64,000 bases of DNA from Campylobacter pinnipediorum subsp. caledonicus (GTDB taxonomy: Bacteria > Campylobacterota > Campylobacteria > Campylobacterales > Campylobacteraceae), in assembly GCF_002022005.1 (NCBI RefSeq), contig NZ_CP017258.1, positions 1,240,001 through 1,304,000 of the forward strand. Direction: 5' to 3'. The position numbers and the translations under genes are program-made. Shown one piece after another: positions 22,594 through 29,568 of this stretch. Positions within the stretch are counted from its first letter, which is position 1. Each line of letters starts with the position of its first letter. The notes under the pieces are model-generated. The model was not told where the DNA came from. It saw only the letters and a program-made list of their open reading frames with translations, and searched no databases.

Positions 22594-23229
22594 TTAAAGT
22601 AATGTTTTAGCAAGCTCTATACAAGAATTTATTGTTTGTTTTTTTGATATTGTTATTTTTTTTGTAAAATTTATTCTATTTGCAGTTGTATTTCCAATAC
22701 AAATAGCTTTATATGATTCATCCCAACCAAAATTCATAATAAAATTATCAACACTTGATGGAGAAGTAAAAACAATAATACTATTTTTTGTTGGTTTTTG
22801 TTTTAAATCTACAATTTTAGAAATATTCTCATAAGCAACCACATACTTTATATCTATTTTATTTTGAGTTAAAAAATCAAAAATATTCGAAACAACCTTT
22901 TTAGCTCTTAGATAAAGCACTTTTTTTGATTTTAAAAAAGGTAAAATTTCTATACCAAATTCATTTCCATGTGAATTTTTAGATGTATATATTTTTTTAA
23001 AACCAAATTTCAAAGCACGACTATAAGTTGCTTCGCCTATAACAAAAACTTCTATATTTTCACTTGGCTTTATATTGTTAAATTCAAGTGATTTTACACT
23101 ATTTTTTGATGTCAATATCAAACAATCAAATGAGTTTAAATCAAGTTCAAGCTTAGCAAGCCTTATCTCATTTAAAACAAGAGTTTTAACACCGTCAAAT
23201 TCTAAAGATGAACCAACCAAGTAAATCAT
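22594..23229 (-). CDS. hemD: Uroporphyrinogen-III synthase
   Basis: A 211-residue heme-pathway enzyme that cyclises hydroxymethylbilane with inversion of ring D. The family is poorly conserved in sequence. Recognisable features are the SKNSVKSLEF segment, FVIGEATYSRALKFGF, the linker VLYLRAKKV, and the C-terminal IIVFTSPSSVDNFIMNFG followed by AICIGNTTANRI. These fit two HemD half-domains. The ATG at 23229 has AGAGG five bases upstream. The next heme gene, hemE, is elsewhere at 56.6 kb. Confidence 0.85.
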   Translation of the reverse strand: MIYLVGSSLEFDGVKTLVLNEIRLAKLELDLNSFDCLILTSKNSVKSLEFNNIKPSENIEVFVIGEATYSRALKFGFKKIYTSKNSHGNEFGIEILPFLKSKKVLYLRAKKVVSNIFDFLTQNKIDIKYVVAYENISKIVDLKQKPTKNSIIVFTSPSSVDNFIMNFGWDESYKAICIGNTTANRINFTKKITISKKQTINSCIELAKTLL

Positions 23230-23250
23230 CAAAACCTCTAAAACAAAAAA

Positions 23251-23703
23251 TTATATTGTTAATTTTTCTATGTCCACACTATTGTCATTATTTAAATTTA
23301 TAATTTTAACTTTTTCATTTTCATTAAGCTCATTAGAGTTTATGTTATTTATTTTAAACAACATCCCTCTAGCGTAAAGCATTTGATTTTTTATATGTCC
23401 ATATTGTGTATTTAGTTTTAAATCTTTTGCCAAATCAACAAGGTCATTATTTTTTTTATTTTTAGTTAATTTTTTAGACACAATCATTGTCAAAATAGCA
23501 ACAACAGCAAGAATAATTATTTGTAATATAAATGAAATATCATAAAAAAACATCACACCAGAAACAACTAAAGCTGCAAAACCTACAAAAGATATATTTT
23601 CAAGTATAAAAGCTTGAAAAAATATCAAAAAACAACCGATAATCAAATATCCATATGGTGTTTTTGTAAGTATATCAAAACCTTGTATTAATAAATCTTG
23701 CAT
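23251..23703 (-). CDS. NfeD-like membrane protein
   Basis: A 150-residue protein with two to three N-terminal membrane helices (about 18-86) and a C-terminal soluble OB-like domain (about 95-150, GHIKNQMLYARGMLFKIN). This is the short NfeD form that pairs with slipin/SPFH proteins. It starts 2 bp after the slipin gene. The pair probably forms a membrane microdomain complex; its cargo in Campylobacter is not established. Confidence 0.8.
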   Translation of the reverse strand: MQDLLIQGFDILTKTPYGYLIIGCFLIFFQAFILENISFVGFAALVVSGVMFFYDISFILQIIILAVVAILTMIVSKKLTKNKKNNDLVDLAKDLKLNTQYGHIKNQMLYARGMLFKINNINSNELNENEKVKIINLNNDNSVDIEKLTI

Positions 23704-23705
23704 TT

Positions 23706-24617
23706 TTAATCTTTTTGATTTTTAATAAAATCTTTAAACAAACTAAGCGAACCTATAAGTTCTGTAACCTCGTAAGGCACAATAACCTTGTCTTTAGATG
23801 GGCTGCTTGCTAGTTTGTTAAAAGCTTGTATTCTATCTTTTGCAAGTAAAAACTCAGCTGCCATATGATTTTTAGATAAACTTTCATTAAGCATATCAAT
23901 ACTCTCTTTTTGTGCATTTGCGATAGTTATCTGTTCGTATTTTTTAGCATCCGCCATTCTTTCTATAGCCTCAGCCTCTAAAACCTGCTGTTGCTTGAAA
24001 GCCTCAGCTTTTCTTATAAGAGCCTCTTTTTCAGCTTGAGCGTTTAGCTCTATAGCTCGTTTTTCTCTCTCGGCTTTCATCTGTAAATTCATTGACTCTT
24101 CTATTTCGTGAGGAACAGATATCTCAGATATCTCTATGCGAGTTATTTTAACTCCCCAGTTTGCAGCAGGATCTCCTAATGCTATTTGCAAAGATGCATT
24201 AAGCTTATCTCTTGAGCTTAGCGTATCATCTAAATTTAAAGAACCTATCTCTCCCCTAAGTGTAGTCATAGCAAGATTTGAAATAGCTTTAACATAATTT
24301 CCTACATTATAAACAGCGAGTTTTGGATCAAAAACAGCAAGATAGACTATACCATCAACAGAAATATTAACATTATCTTTTGTAATAACTTGTTGCTTAG
24401 GGATATTTAATATCTCTTCTTTTATAGAAAGCTCTACCCTTACTTTATCAAGTATAGGAATAATAAAATTCAAACCACTTTCAAGAGTTCTATTATATTT
24501 TCCCAATCTTTCTACTATATACACATTAGATTGTGGGACAATTTTAAACATTTTGCTAAACAATATAACTATTACAGATATTATAATCACAGAAAACACA
24601 ATAGGATCTATACTCAT
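23706..24617 (-). CDS. SPFH/band 7 (slipin-type) membrane protein
   Basis: A 303-residue stomatin/slipin-like protein. One N-terminal membrane helix (about 5-23) is followed by the SPFH domain with IVPQSNVYIVERLGKYNRTL and the conserved GVKITRIEISEISVP, then a long Glu/Ala/Arg coiled coil (about 170-245) and a short tail. Such proteins form ring or cage oligomers on the inner membrane and often associate with FtsH or NfeD. Its partner is the NfeD-like gene immediately downstream. Confidence 0.88.
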   Translation of the reverse strand: MSIDPIVFSVIIISVIVILFSKMFKIVPQSNVYIVERLGKYNRTLESGLNFIIPILDKVRVELSIKEEILNIPKQQVITKDNVNISVDGIVYLAVFDPKLAVYNVGNYVKAISNLAMTTLRGEIGSLNLDDTLSSRDKLNASLQIALGDPAANWGVKITRIEISEISVPHEIEESMNLQMKAEREKRAIELNAQAEKEALIRKAEAFKQQQVLEAEAIERMADAKKYEQITIANAQKESIDMLNESLSKNHMAAEFLLAKDRIQAFNKLASSPSKDKVIVPYEVTELIGSLSLFKDFIKNQKD

Positions 24618-24700
24618 TTTTTGCCTTCATTATAAAATCAATTCACACATAATCTTACAATAAAAACTCTTTAATAAAAATTTAAATTAGTTTAGTAGAA

Positions 24701-24740
24701 TTTTAAGCCGAAAAAGATAGTTCTCTCTTTCGGCTTTTAA
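24701..24740 (-). terminator. Intrinsic terminator after haoA
   Basis: The stem AAGCCGAAA with TTTCGGCTT and a 14-nt loop, flanked by T and A runs, lies 12 bp beyond the haoA stop on the minus strand. It closes the haoC-haoA transcript. Confidence 0.85.
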
Positions 24741-24752
24741 AAAGATTAAAAA

Positions 24753-26114
24753 TTAGTGGATTTTACCAGTTTCTATTCTTTCTTTATATATTTTTCTAAG
24801 TTTTCTTATGTCATTTTTAACTTCAAAAACACCATGCCAGTGAGCATAATCAGGTCCATTCATCAAAGCACCTTGTCTCATACGACGACCTTCATGGTGC
24901 CATAAATGATAATAGATTTCCTGGAATTCATCTGACCACTCATCTTCTAATAATAATTTTTTAGATTTCAAATCATCTAACATTTTCTTAGCTTCATCAA
25001 AATAAACATTATATAGCTCAACATGCTTATCAGCCATAGTAAAGAAATTATCTGTACTTGTAGTAGAGTGACAAGACTTACAAACAAGTTTCATCTCTGC
25101 TCTAGCTGCTTCAGGACCTTCTGGGTGTCCAGCAAGAGCGGTTCCTATATTAAGTTTTCCTGTTTTTCTAAACTCTTCAACGGCTTTATCATTTCCGGCT
25201 GTTCTAAGATTTGACCTTGGAGCCCAAAGGTTATATTTTAGTCTTTTTGAAATATTGTGAGTTGTAACAGTTTCGCCAACACCACTCATATGGCAAGCCG
25301 AACAAGTAGGGGCTCTAAAATCAGGTACCTCCCAAGTATCAGGCGCACTATCATAATTCCAAGTATGTCCTTCAGAGTTAAATATATGACCATGTTTTGA
25401 GTTATTAAATATCTCTATATCTGGATGATCAGGTCCTAAGTGACAAGATGCACAAGCAGCTGGTTTTCTAGCTTCAGCAACACTAAATTTATGCATCGTA
25501 TGGCAAGATTTACATCCACCTACCCCACCATCAGGATAAACAGTACCTATACCATATGTAGGCCATGTTTCTGGTGTTGGTTTTTTATTTGCATCAAGTT
25601 TTATTATACTTCCGTGACACATAGCACAACCAGTAGTGTCTGGAGACATCTTTAAGTCAGGATGATCGGCACCTTCATAATGATACATTAATTTAACCAT
25701 TCCAGGTTTTGCATACATTTGCATAGCACCTCTAGCATGTCCGCTCTCTTCAAACTGTTTTACCTCTTCGGCATGACATTTTGCACAGGTTTTTGGACTT
25801 ACTAACATAGAGATATGATTGTCAGAACCTTTAGGATGAACTTTTGCAGATGCCATAGGGCTATCGGCGTTTACAGAGTGACAATCAACACAGGTAACAC
25901 CAGCATGAGAGTGACGACTTTGTTTCCAGTCAGCTACAACTCCAGGTGTTTTTTCTGCGTGACACTCAACACATTTTTTTGACATTTCTGTCATTTTATG
26001 ACTTATTTTTATGTTCTTTACAAGATTTAATTTTACAGAGGTTTCATTTGAATCAGAACTTGCAAAAGAGAACGATAAAATACAGGCTAATAATATAGCA
26101 ACTTTTTTAAGCAT
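24753..26114 (-). CDS. haoA: Octaheme epsilon-type hydroxylamine oxidoreductase (nitrite reductase) HaoA
   Basis: A 453-residue periplasmic multiheme cytochrome c. A signal peptide (MLKKVAILLACILSFSFASS) precedes eight CxxCH motifs in order: CVECH, CVDCH, CAKCH, CAMCH, CKSCH, CASCH, CSACH, CKSCH. Hao-family elements GPDHPDIEIFNNSKHG, TTHNISKRLKYN and WHHEGRRMRQGALMNGPDY are all present. Epsilon-Hao enzymes of Campylobacter fetus and relatives reduce nitrite and hydroxylamine to ammonium and scarcely oxidise hydroxylamine, so respiratory nitrite ammonification is the likely role. The gene follows the NapC-type haoC by 3 bp, with AAGGAG before its ATG. Whether the Hao cross-linking Tyr is absent cannot be settled without an alignment. 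Confidence 0.93.
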   Translation of the reverse strand: MLKKVAILLACILSFSFASSDSNETSVKLNLVKNIKISHKMTEMSKKCVECHAEKTPGVVADWKQSRHSHAGVTCVDCHSVNADSPMASAKVHPKGSDNHISMLVSPKTCAKCHAEEVKQFEESGHARGAMQMYAKPGMVKLMYHYEGADHPDLKMSPDTTGCAMCHGSIIKLDANKKPTPETWPTYGIGTVYPDGGVGGCKSCHTMHKFSVAEARKPAACASCHLGPDHPDIEIFNNSKHGHIFNSEGHTWNYDSAPDTWEVPDFRAPTCSACHMSGVGETVTTHNISKRLKYNLWAPRSNLRTAGNDKAVEEFRKTGKLNIGTALAGHPEGPEAARAEMKLVCKSCHSTTSTDNFFTMADKHVELYNVYFDEAKKMLDDLKSKKLLLEDEWSDEFQEIYYHLWHHEGRRMRQGALMNGPDYAHWHGVFEVKNDIRKLRKIYKERIETGKIH

Positions 26115-26117
26115 AAA

Positions 26118-26690
26118 CTACTCCTTTCTACTTTGTTTTTCTAATTTTATTTTTTCAAATTTATCTATTTGTAATCCTAGATTTTTATGTCCTACATTTT
26201 TATGGCATTCAACACATGTTTTATTATTCTTGTTTCCAAGAACAAAATAATCCCTATGTGGTAAAAATGCTTTTCCTGACTGAATAACATTTTTTAAATT
26301 CGAATGACAGGTCATACATCCGCTATCATAAACAAAATGCGAAGCATGTTCTCTTTTTTTACGCCAGTCTATTTTGTCTGTATTGGTAAAAAAAGTCTTA
26401 TAGCCATCGTTGATAGAAACTTTAATTTTTGTCAAAACATAAGTATAGGCGCTTGTATGATCAAGGTGACAGGCTGAACATTCTGCTTTTATACCTAGTT
26501 TATTTCTTCCACCATGAGTGTCTTCATTATATGCGGCATTCATAGCATCCATAGTATGGCACATGGTACAGGTATATCCACTTCCGGTAGCATGCAATAC
26601 ATCAGCTATACCCATAGAAGAAATTAGACCTATAAAAATACCTATTATAATGGAAGATAAAACAAAAACTTTTTTTTTGTTTTTTGTCAA
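26118..26690 (-). CDS. haoC: Tetraheme NapC/NrfH-type cytochrome c HaoC
   Basis: A 190-residue membrane-anchored quinol dehydrogenase. One N-terminal helix (about 8-28, VFVLSSIIIGIFIGLISSMG) is followed by four heme motifs: CTMCH (with the NrfH-type MDAMN after it), CSACH, CMTCH and CVECH. It should pass electrons from menaquinol to HaoA as NrfH does to NrfA. A TTG at 26690 is chosen as start because AAGGAGG lies 6 bases upstream; upstream ATGs would add a tail that fits no family member. A perfect FNR-type site and TATAAT lie just upstream. Confidence 0.9.
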   Translation of the reverse strand: MTKNKKKVFVLSSIIIGIFIGLISSMGIADVLHATGSGYTCTMCHTMDAMNAAYNEDTHGGRNKLGIKAECSACHLDHTSAYTYVLTKIKVSINDGYKTFFTNTDKIDWRKKREHASHFVYDSGCMTCHSNLKNVIQSGKAFLPHRDYFVLGNKNNKTCVECHKNVGHKNLGLQIDKFEKIKLEKQSRKE

Positions 26691-26744
26691 TTTATACCTC
26701 CTTGGAAAAATATTTATTAATACTAAATTAATAAAAAGAAAAGG

Positions 26745-26750
26745 ATTATA
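26745..26750 (-). promoter_or_regulatory. -10 box of the haoCA operon
   Basis: Perfect TATAAT on the minus strand, 55 bp before the haoC start. The predicted transcription start is near 26738, which places the FNR-like box at -41.5. Confidence 0.75.
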
Positions 26751-26772
26751 CAATAAGTTTTGTTAGAAAGAG

Positions 26773-26786
26773 TTGATTTAAATCAA
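26773..26786 (-). promoter_or_regulatory. FNR-type operator upstream of haoCA
   Basis: TTGATTTAAATCAA is a perfect match to the FNR consensus TTGAT-N4-ATCAA. It lies between the regulator stop (26813) and haoC (26690). Its centre is 41.5 bp from the start predicted from the TATAAT, the position of class II activator sites. Confidence 0.8.
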
Positions 26787-26812
26787 ATTCTATAAATTTT
26801 TATATAAATAAT

Positions 26813-27448
26813 TTAGCAATCATAAATGTCAATCAAAGCTTCATCATCCTTAAAAATCAAATCATTATTATCAAATTTAATTAAATTAGAAGTTTTAAAT
26901 TTATTTAAAATTCTAGAAAAGGTTTCGGGGGTTATATTTAATATAGAAGATATCTTTGTATATTTTAATTCATTAAATAAATCTTCATGCTCAACTATAA
27001 ACTTAGCAACTCTAGCTTCTGAGTTTAAAACTAATTCTTGATGTAAAATATCGCTGGTTATTTTTAATTTTTCAGATAAAGATTTAATGATTTCAATTGA
27101 AATTTTAGGATTTATTAAAAATTCATCACGAAATTTAGAATAGTCAATCTTTAAAACCTCGCTAGAAACTGTAAAAACAGCATTTGCTGGGTATTTTATA
27201 TTTTCAAAATTTGCAAGTTCTGCAACAAAATTCATTGGAGACAATTGATGTAAAAAAATTTCTTTGCCTTTTGGGCTATTTTTATAAAGCTTAACAGAGC
27301 CAGAAAGCAAGTAGATTAACCATCTAGGATCATCTCCCTCCATAAACAAGAACTCACCTTTTTTGTATTTTTTAATAATGGTTATGTCTTTTAATCTAGA
27401 TAACTCATCATCTTTTAAATTACTAAAAATAGGTATTTTTCTTAACAT
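26813..27448 (-). CDS. Crp/Fnr-family transcriptional regulator (NssR/NssA-like)
   Basis: A 211-residue regulator with an N-terminal cyclic-nucleotide-binding-type beta-roll (about 1-115), a long dimerisation helix, and a C-terminal winged helix-turn-helix. The recognition helix contains TPETFSRILNKF, whose E-xx-SR pattern matches the FNR helix that reads TTGAT. No cysteine cluster for an iron-sulfur cofactor is visible; the only Cys is the last residue. It is therefore closer to Campylobacterota nitrosative-stress regulators than to oxygen-sensing FNR. It probably controls haoCA, immediately downstream; the signal is unknown. Confidence 0.82.
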   Translation of the reverse strand: MLRKIPIFSNLKDDELSRLKDITIIKKYKKGEFLFMEGDDPRWLIYLLSGSVKLYKNSPKGKEIFLHQLSPMNFVAELANFENIKYPANAVFTVSSEVLKIDYSKFRDEFLINPKISIEIIKSLSEKLKITSDILHQELVLNSEARVAKFIVEHEDLFNELKYTKISSILNITPETFSRILNKFKTSNLIKFDNNDLIFKDDEALIDIYDC

Positions 27449-27473
27449 TATTTTAATTCCATTTTAAAAATTA

Positions 27474-27872
27474 TTATTTTTTTAAAAGATCTCTTATTTC
27501 TGTAAGCAAAACTATATCGGGTGGTGTTTGAGCTGGTTTTTCTGGAGCTGGTTTTTCTTTTTTCTTAAAAGAATTCATAGCCTTTATAACACAAAAAATG
27601 CATAAAGCAATTATTAAAAAATCAACTGTAGTTTGTATGAAATTTCCATAATTTATAGTTACAGCTGGAGCATCTCCGATAGATTCTTTTATAATAAATT
27701 TTAAATCATAAAAATTAACCCCACCTGTCAAAAAACCAACTACTGGCATTATGATATCAGATACTAATGATGAAACTATCTTTCCAAAAGCAGTGCCAAT
27801 AACAACACCAATAGCCATATCAACAACATTACCTTTAACAGCAAAATCTTTAAATTCTTTTAAAAAACTCAA
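27474..27872 (-). CDS. mscL: Large-conductance mechanosensitive channel MscL
   Basis: A 132-residue pore protein that opens under membrane tension to relieve osmotic downshock. The signature is FAVKGNVVDMAIGVVIGTAFGKIV (first helix, split here: residues about 11-34), followed by a periplasmic loop with GGVNFYDL, the second helix (about 75-97) and a charged C-terminal helix ending PPDIVLLTEIRDLLKK. A TAGAAT -10 element lies about 37 bp upstream. The gene diverges from the GluRS-like gene. Confidence 0.96.
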   Translation of the reverse strand: MSFLKEFKDFAVKGNVVDMAIGVVIGTAFGKIVSSLVSDIIMPVVGFLTGGVNFYDLKFIIKESIGDAPAVTINYGNFIQTTVDFLIIALCIFCVIKAMNSFKKKEKPAPEKPAQTPPDIVLLTEIRDLLKK

Positions 27873-27908
27873 AATTATCCTTTTTTATCTTATTTTAAAA
27901 TATTTAGT

Positions 27909-27914
27909 ATTCTA
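27909..27914 (-). promoter_or_regulatory. Putative -10 box for mscL
   Basis: TAGAAT on the minus strand 37 bp before the mscL start, in the divergent gap shared with the GluRS-like gene. Motif-only evidence. Confidence 0.45.
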
Positions 27915-27966
27915 CAATCACAAAACTTTACAAAATATTAAGCGTTATAATTTAATATTGTTATGT

Positions 27967-27972
27967 TATAAT
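27967..27972 (+). promoter_or_regulatory. Promoter -10 box for the GluRS-like operon
   Basis: TATAAT on the plus strand with an expected start near 27979. It overlaps the upstream in-frame ATG (27971), which rules that codon out as translation start and supports the ATG at 28004. Confidence 0.65.
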
Positions 27973-28003
27973 GGTTTATTACAAAATAATTTTAAGGGAT
28001 AAT

Positions 28004-29278
28004 ATGTATTGTTTTGCAAAATCTTCAATAGAAGATATGCATGTAGAAGATTTACGATTAGCAATATTTAATTATATATGTTCAGCAAAAGACAAAAAAG
28101 AATTTGTGCTAAAGTTAAAAAACATAAACGAACAACAAAACTCTAAAAATAAACAAAAAGATATAATAGAATTTTTAGCTAAATTTGACATAGTCGTAAA
28201 ACAAATTTTTGCACAAAATCACAATTTAAAATTTCATAGACAACTGGCATCAAAACTACTAATAGACAAAAAAGCTTTTGTTTGTTTTTGCTCAGAAGAA
28301 GAGATAAAACATAAAAAAGAACAAGCAAAGCAAAGCAATAGCTCATATAGCTATGATGGCACTTGTGAAAAAATGAGCAATGATGAAGTTTTGGGTTGCG
28401 AAAAGCCGTTTGTTGTAAGAACAAAAAGACCAAAACAAACAATATCTTTTACAGACAATATAAAAGGTAAAATTAGTTTTAGTCCGGATGAAATTGATGA
28501 TTTTATAATAGTAAAAAAAGATAAAACTCCTAGTTTTGATTTTGCTTGTGCTATAGATGATATGTTTCAAGACACAAGCTTTATAATAGACCAAGAAAAC
28601 AACGAAATAAACACATCAAGACAAAATCTAATAAGACAATACTTAGGATATGAAAAACCTATAAGTTATGCTCATTTGCCAAAAATAGCAAACAAAGATG
28701 ATATTGCAAGTATAAAATCTATGTTAGATGATGGTTTTATGCCAGAAGCCATAGCGAATTATCTGATTTTACTAGGAAACAAAACTCCAAAAGAAATTTT
28801 CACACTCCAAGAAGCAATTCATTGGTTTGATATAACAAAAATTTCCAACAAGCCTATAAATTTTGATATAAGAGAACTTAAAAAAATAAATCAAGAGCAT
28901 ATAAAATTAGCAAGTGATTTAAGACTAAATGAGCTTTTGGGGCTTGAAAAATCTTATAGCAATTTAATTCGTTTTTATGCAAATAAAATCTCACTTTTGA
29001 CAAAAATAAAAGAAAAAATAGAAAAAATTTATTCAAAAAAGATAGCTCCAAAGGAGTTTGATAAGGAGTTTAAAATCATAAAAGAAGCTATAAAAAACCT
29101 AACTATAGAGTTTGAAACATTTGATGAGTTTAAGGATAAACTCATGCAAATTACAAAACTAACAGGCGAAAGTTTTCTAATCCCACTTACAGTTTTACTC
29201 ACATCAGAAACACAAAATTCTGAATTAAATGAGTTATACCCATTAATAAAAAAAGATTTAAAGAAGATTACACAATGA
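28004..29278 (+). CDS. Glutamyl-tRNA synthetase paralogue lacking catalytic motifs
   Basis: A 424-residue protein that aligns along its whole length with Campylobacter GluRS (gltX1) and occupies the gltX1 position before yggT and slt. Active-site signatures are gone. The RFAPSPTG stretch is CFAKSSIE; the HIGH-type motif is HVED (13-16); the DTD of the next strand is NIN (40-42); the GEDH-type motif is DQENNE; and the KMSKR loop is replaced and shortened to KIANKDDIAS (227-236). By contrast ASKLLIDKKAFVCFC, SYDGTCEKMS, PEAIANYLILLGNKTP and the C-terminal anticodon-binding domain remain. The frame is open for 1.27 kb with a TATAAT and AAGG ribosome-binding site. It cannot be the functional GluRS; a second gltX must exist elsewhere. 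A binding or regulatory role is inferred. Confidence 0.88.
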   Translation: MYCFAKSSIEDMHVEDLRLAIFNYICSAKDKKEFVLKLKNINEQQNSKNKQKDIIEFLAKFDIVVKQIFAQNHNLKFHRQLASKLLIDKKAFVCFCSEEEIKHKKEQAKQSNSSYSYDGTCEKMSNDEVLGCEKPFVVRTKRPKQTISFTDNIKGKISFSPDEIDDFIIVKKDKTPSFDFACAIDDMFQDTSFIIDQENNEINTSRQNLIRQYLGYEKPISYAHLPKIANKDDIASIKSMLDDGFMPEAIANYLILLGNKTPKEIFTLQEAIHWFDITKISNKPINFDIRELKKINQEHIKLASDLRLNELLGLEKSYSNLIRFYANKISLLTKIKEKIEKIYSKKIAPKEFDKEFKIIKEAIKNLTIEFETFDEFKDKLMQITKLTGESFLIPLTVLLTSETQNSELNELYPLIKKDLKKITQ

Positions 29279-29568
29279 TACTTTCAACATTTATATCAGC
29301 ACTTGCAAATATACTACACTCAATTATTCAAATATACATTTGGGTTGTTATAATATCGGCCTTAATTAGCTGGGTTAGACCTGACCCTTATAATCCAATA
29401 GTTCAATTACTAGCAAGACTAACAGAACCTGTTTATGGATTTATAAGGAAATTTATCCCAACTGTTTTTGGGGGCATAGATATAACACCTATAGTTTTAT
29501 TACTAGCTCTTCAATTTATTGATTTATTTTTCATAAGGTTACTTTTTGCTTTTGCTGCGTCTGTTTAG
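29275..29568 (+). CDS. YggT-family membrane protein
   Basis: A 97-residue inner-membrane protein with two YggT repeats: two hydrophobic helices (about 5-28 and 65-95) around the conserved ISWVRPDPYNPIVQLL and LTEPVYGFIRKFIP segments. The family is widespread and linked to osmotic tolerance and envelope or division functions in some bacteria, without a defined activity. It overlaps the previous gene by 4 bp (ATGA) and the slt start by 23 bp, so the three genes are translationally linked. Confidence 0.85.
   Translation: MILSTFISALANILHSIIQIYIWVVIISALISWVRPDPYNPIVQLLARLTEPVYGFIRKFIPTVFGGIDITPIVLLLALQFIDLFFIRLLFAFAASV

Noticed and set aside
25023-25655. Plus-strand frames opposite haoA rich in Cys and Phe
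   Set aside because: Complementary reading of the repeated heme-motif codons; no independent coding signal.
24753-26114. HaoA as pentaheme NrfA nitrite reductase
   Set aside because: Eight CxxCH motifs and no CxxCK active-site heme; Hao-family sequence elements are present instead.
26691-26753. Longer HaoC starting at an upstream ATG
   Set aside because: The added residues fit no NapC/NrfH protein and cross the TATAAT; AAGGAGG supports the TTG at 26690.
27971-28003. Earlier ATG for the GluRS-like gene (11 extra codons)
   Set aside because: It overlaps the TATAAT promoter element, and the ATG at 28004 has AAGG at good spacing and begins where the GluRS family begins.
28179-28594. Minus-strand open frames inside the GluRS-like gene
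   Set aside because: They are hydrophobic shadow frames of an AT-rich coding strand with no family similarity and no ribosome-binding site.
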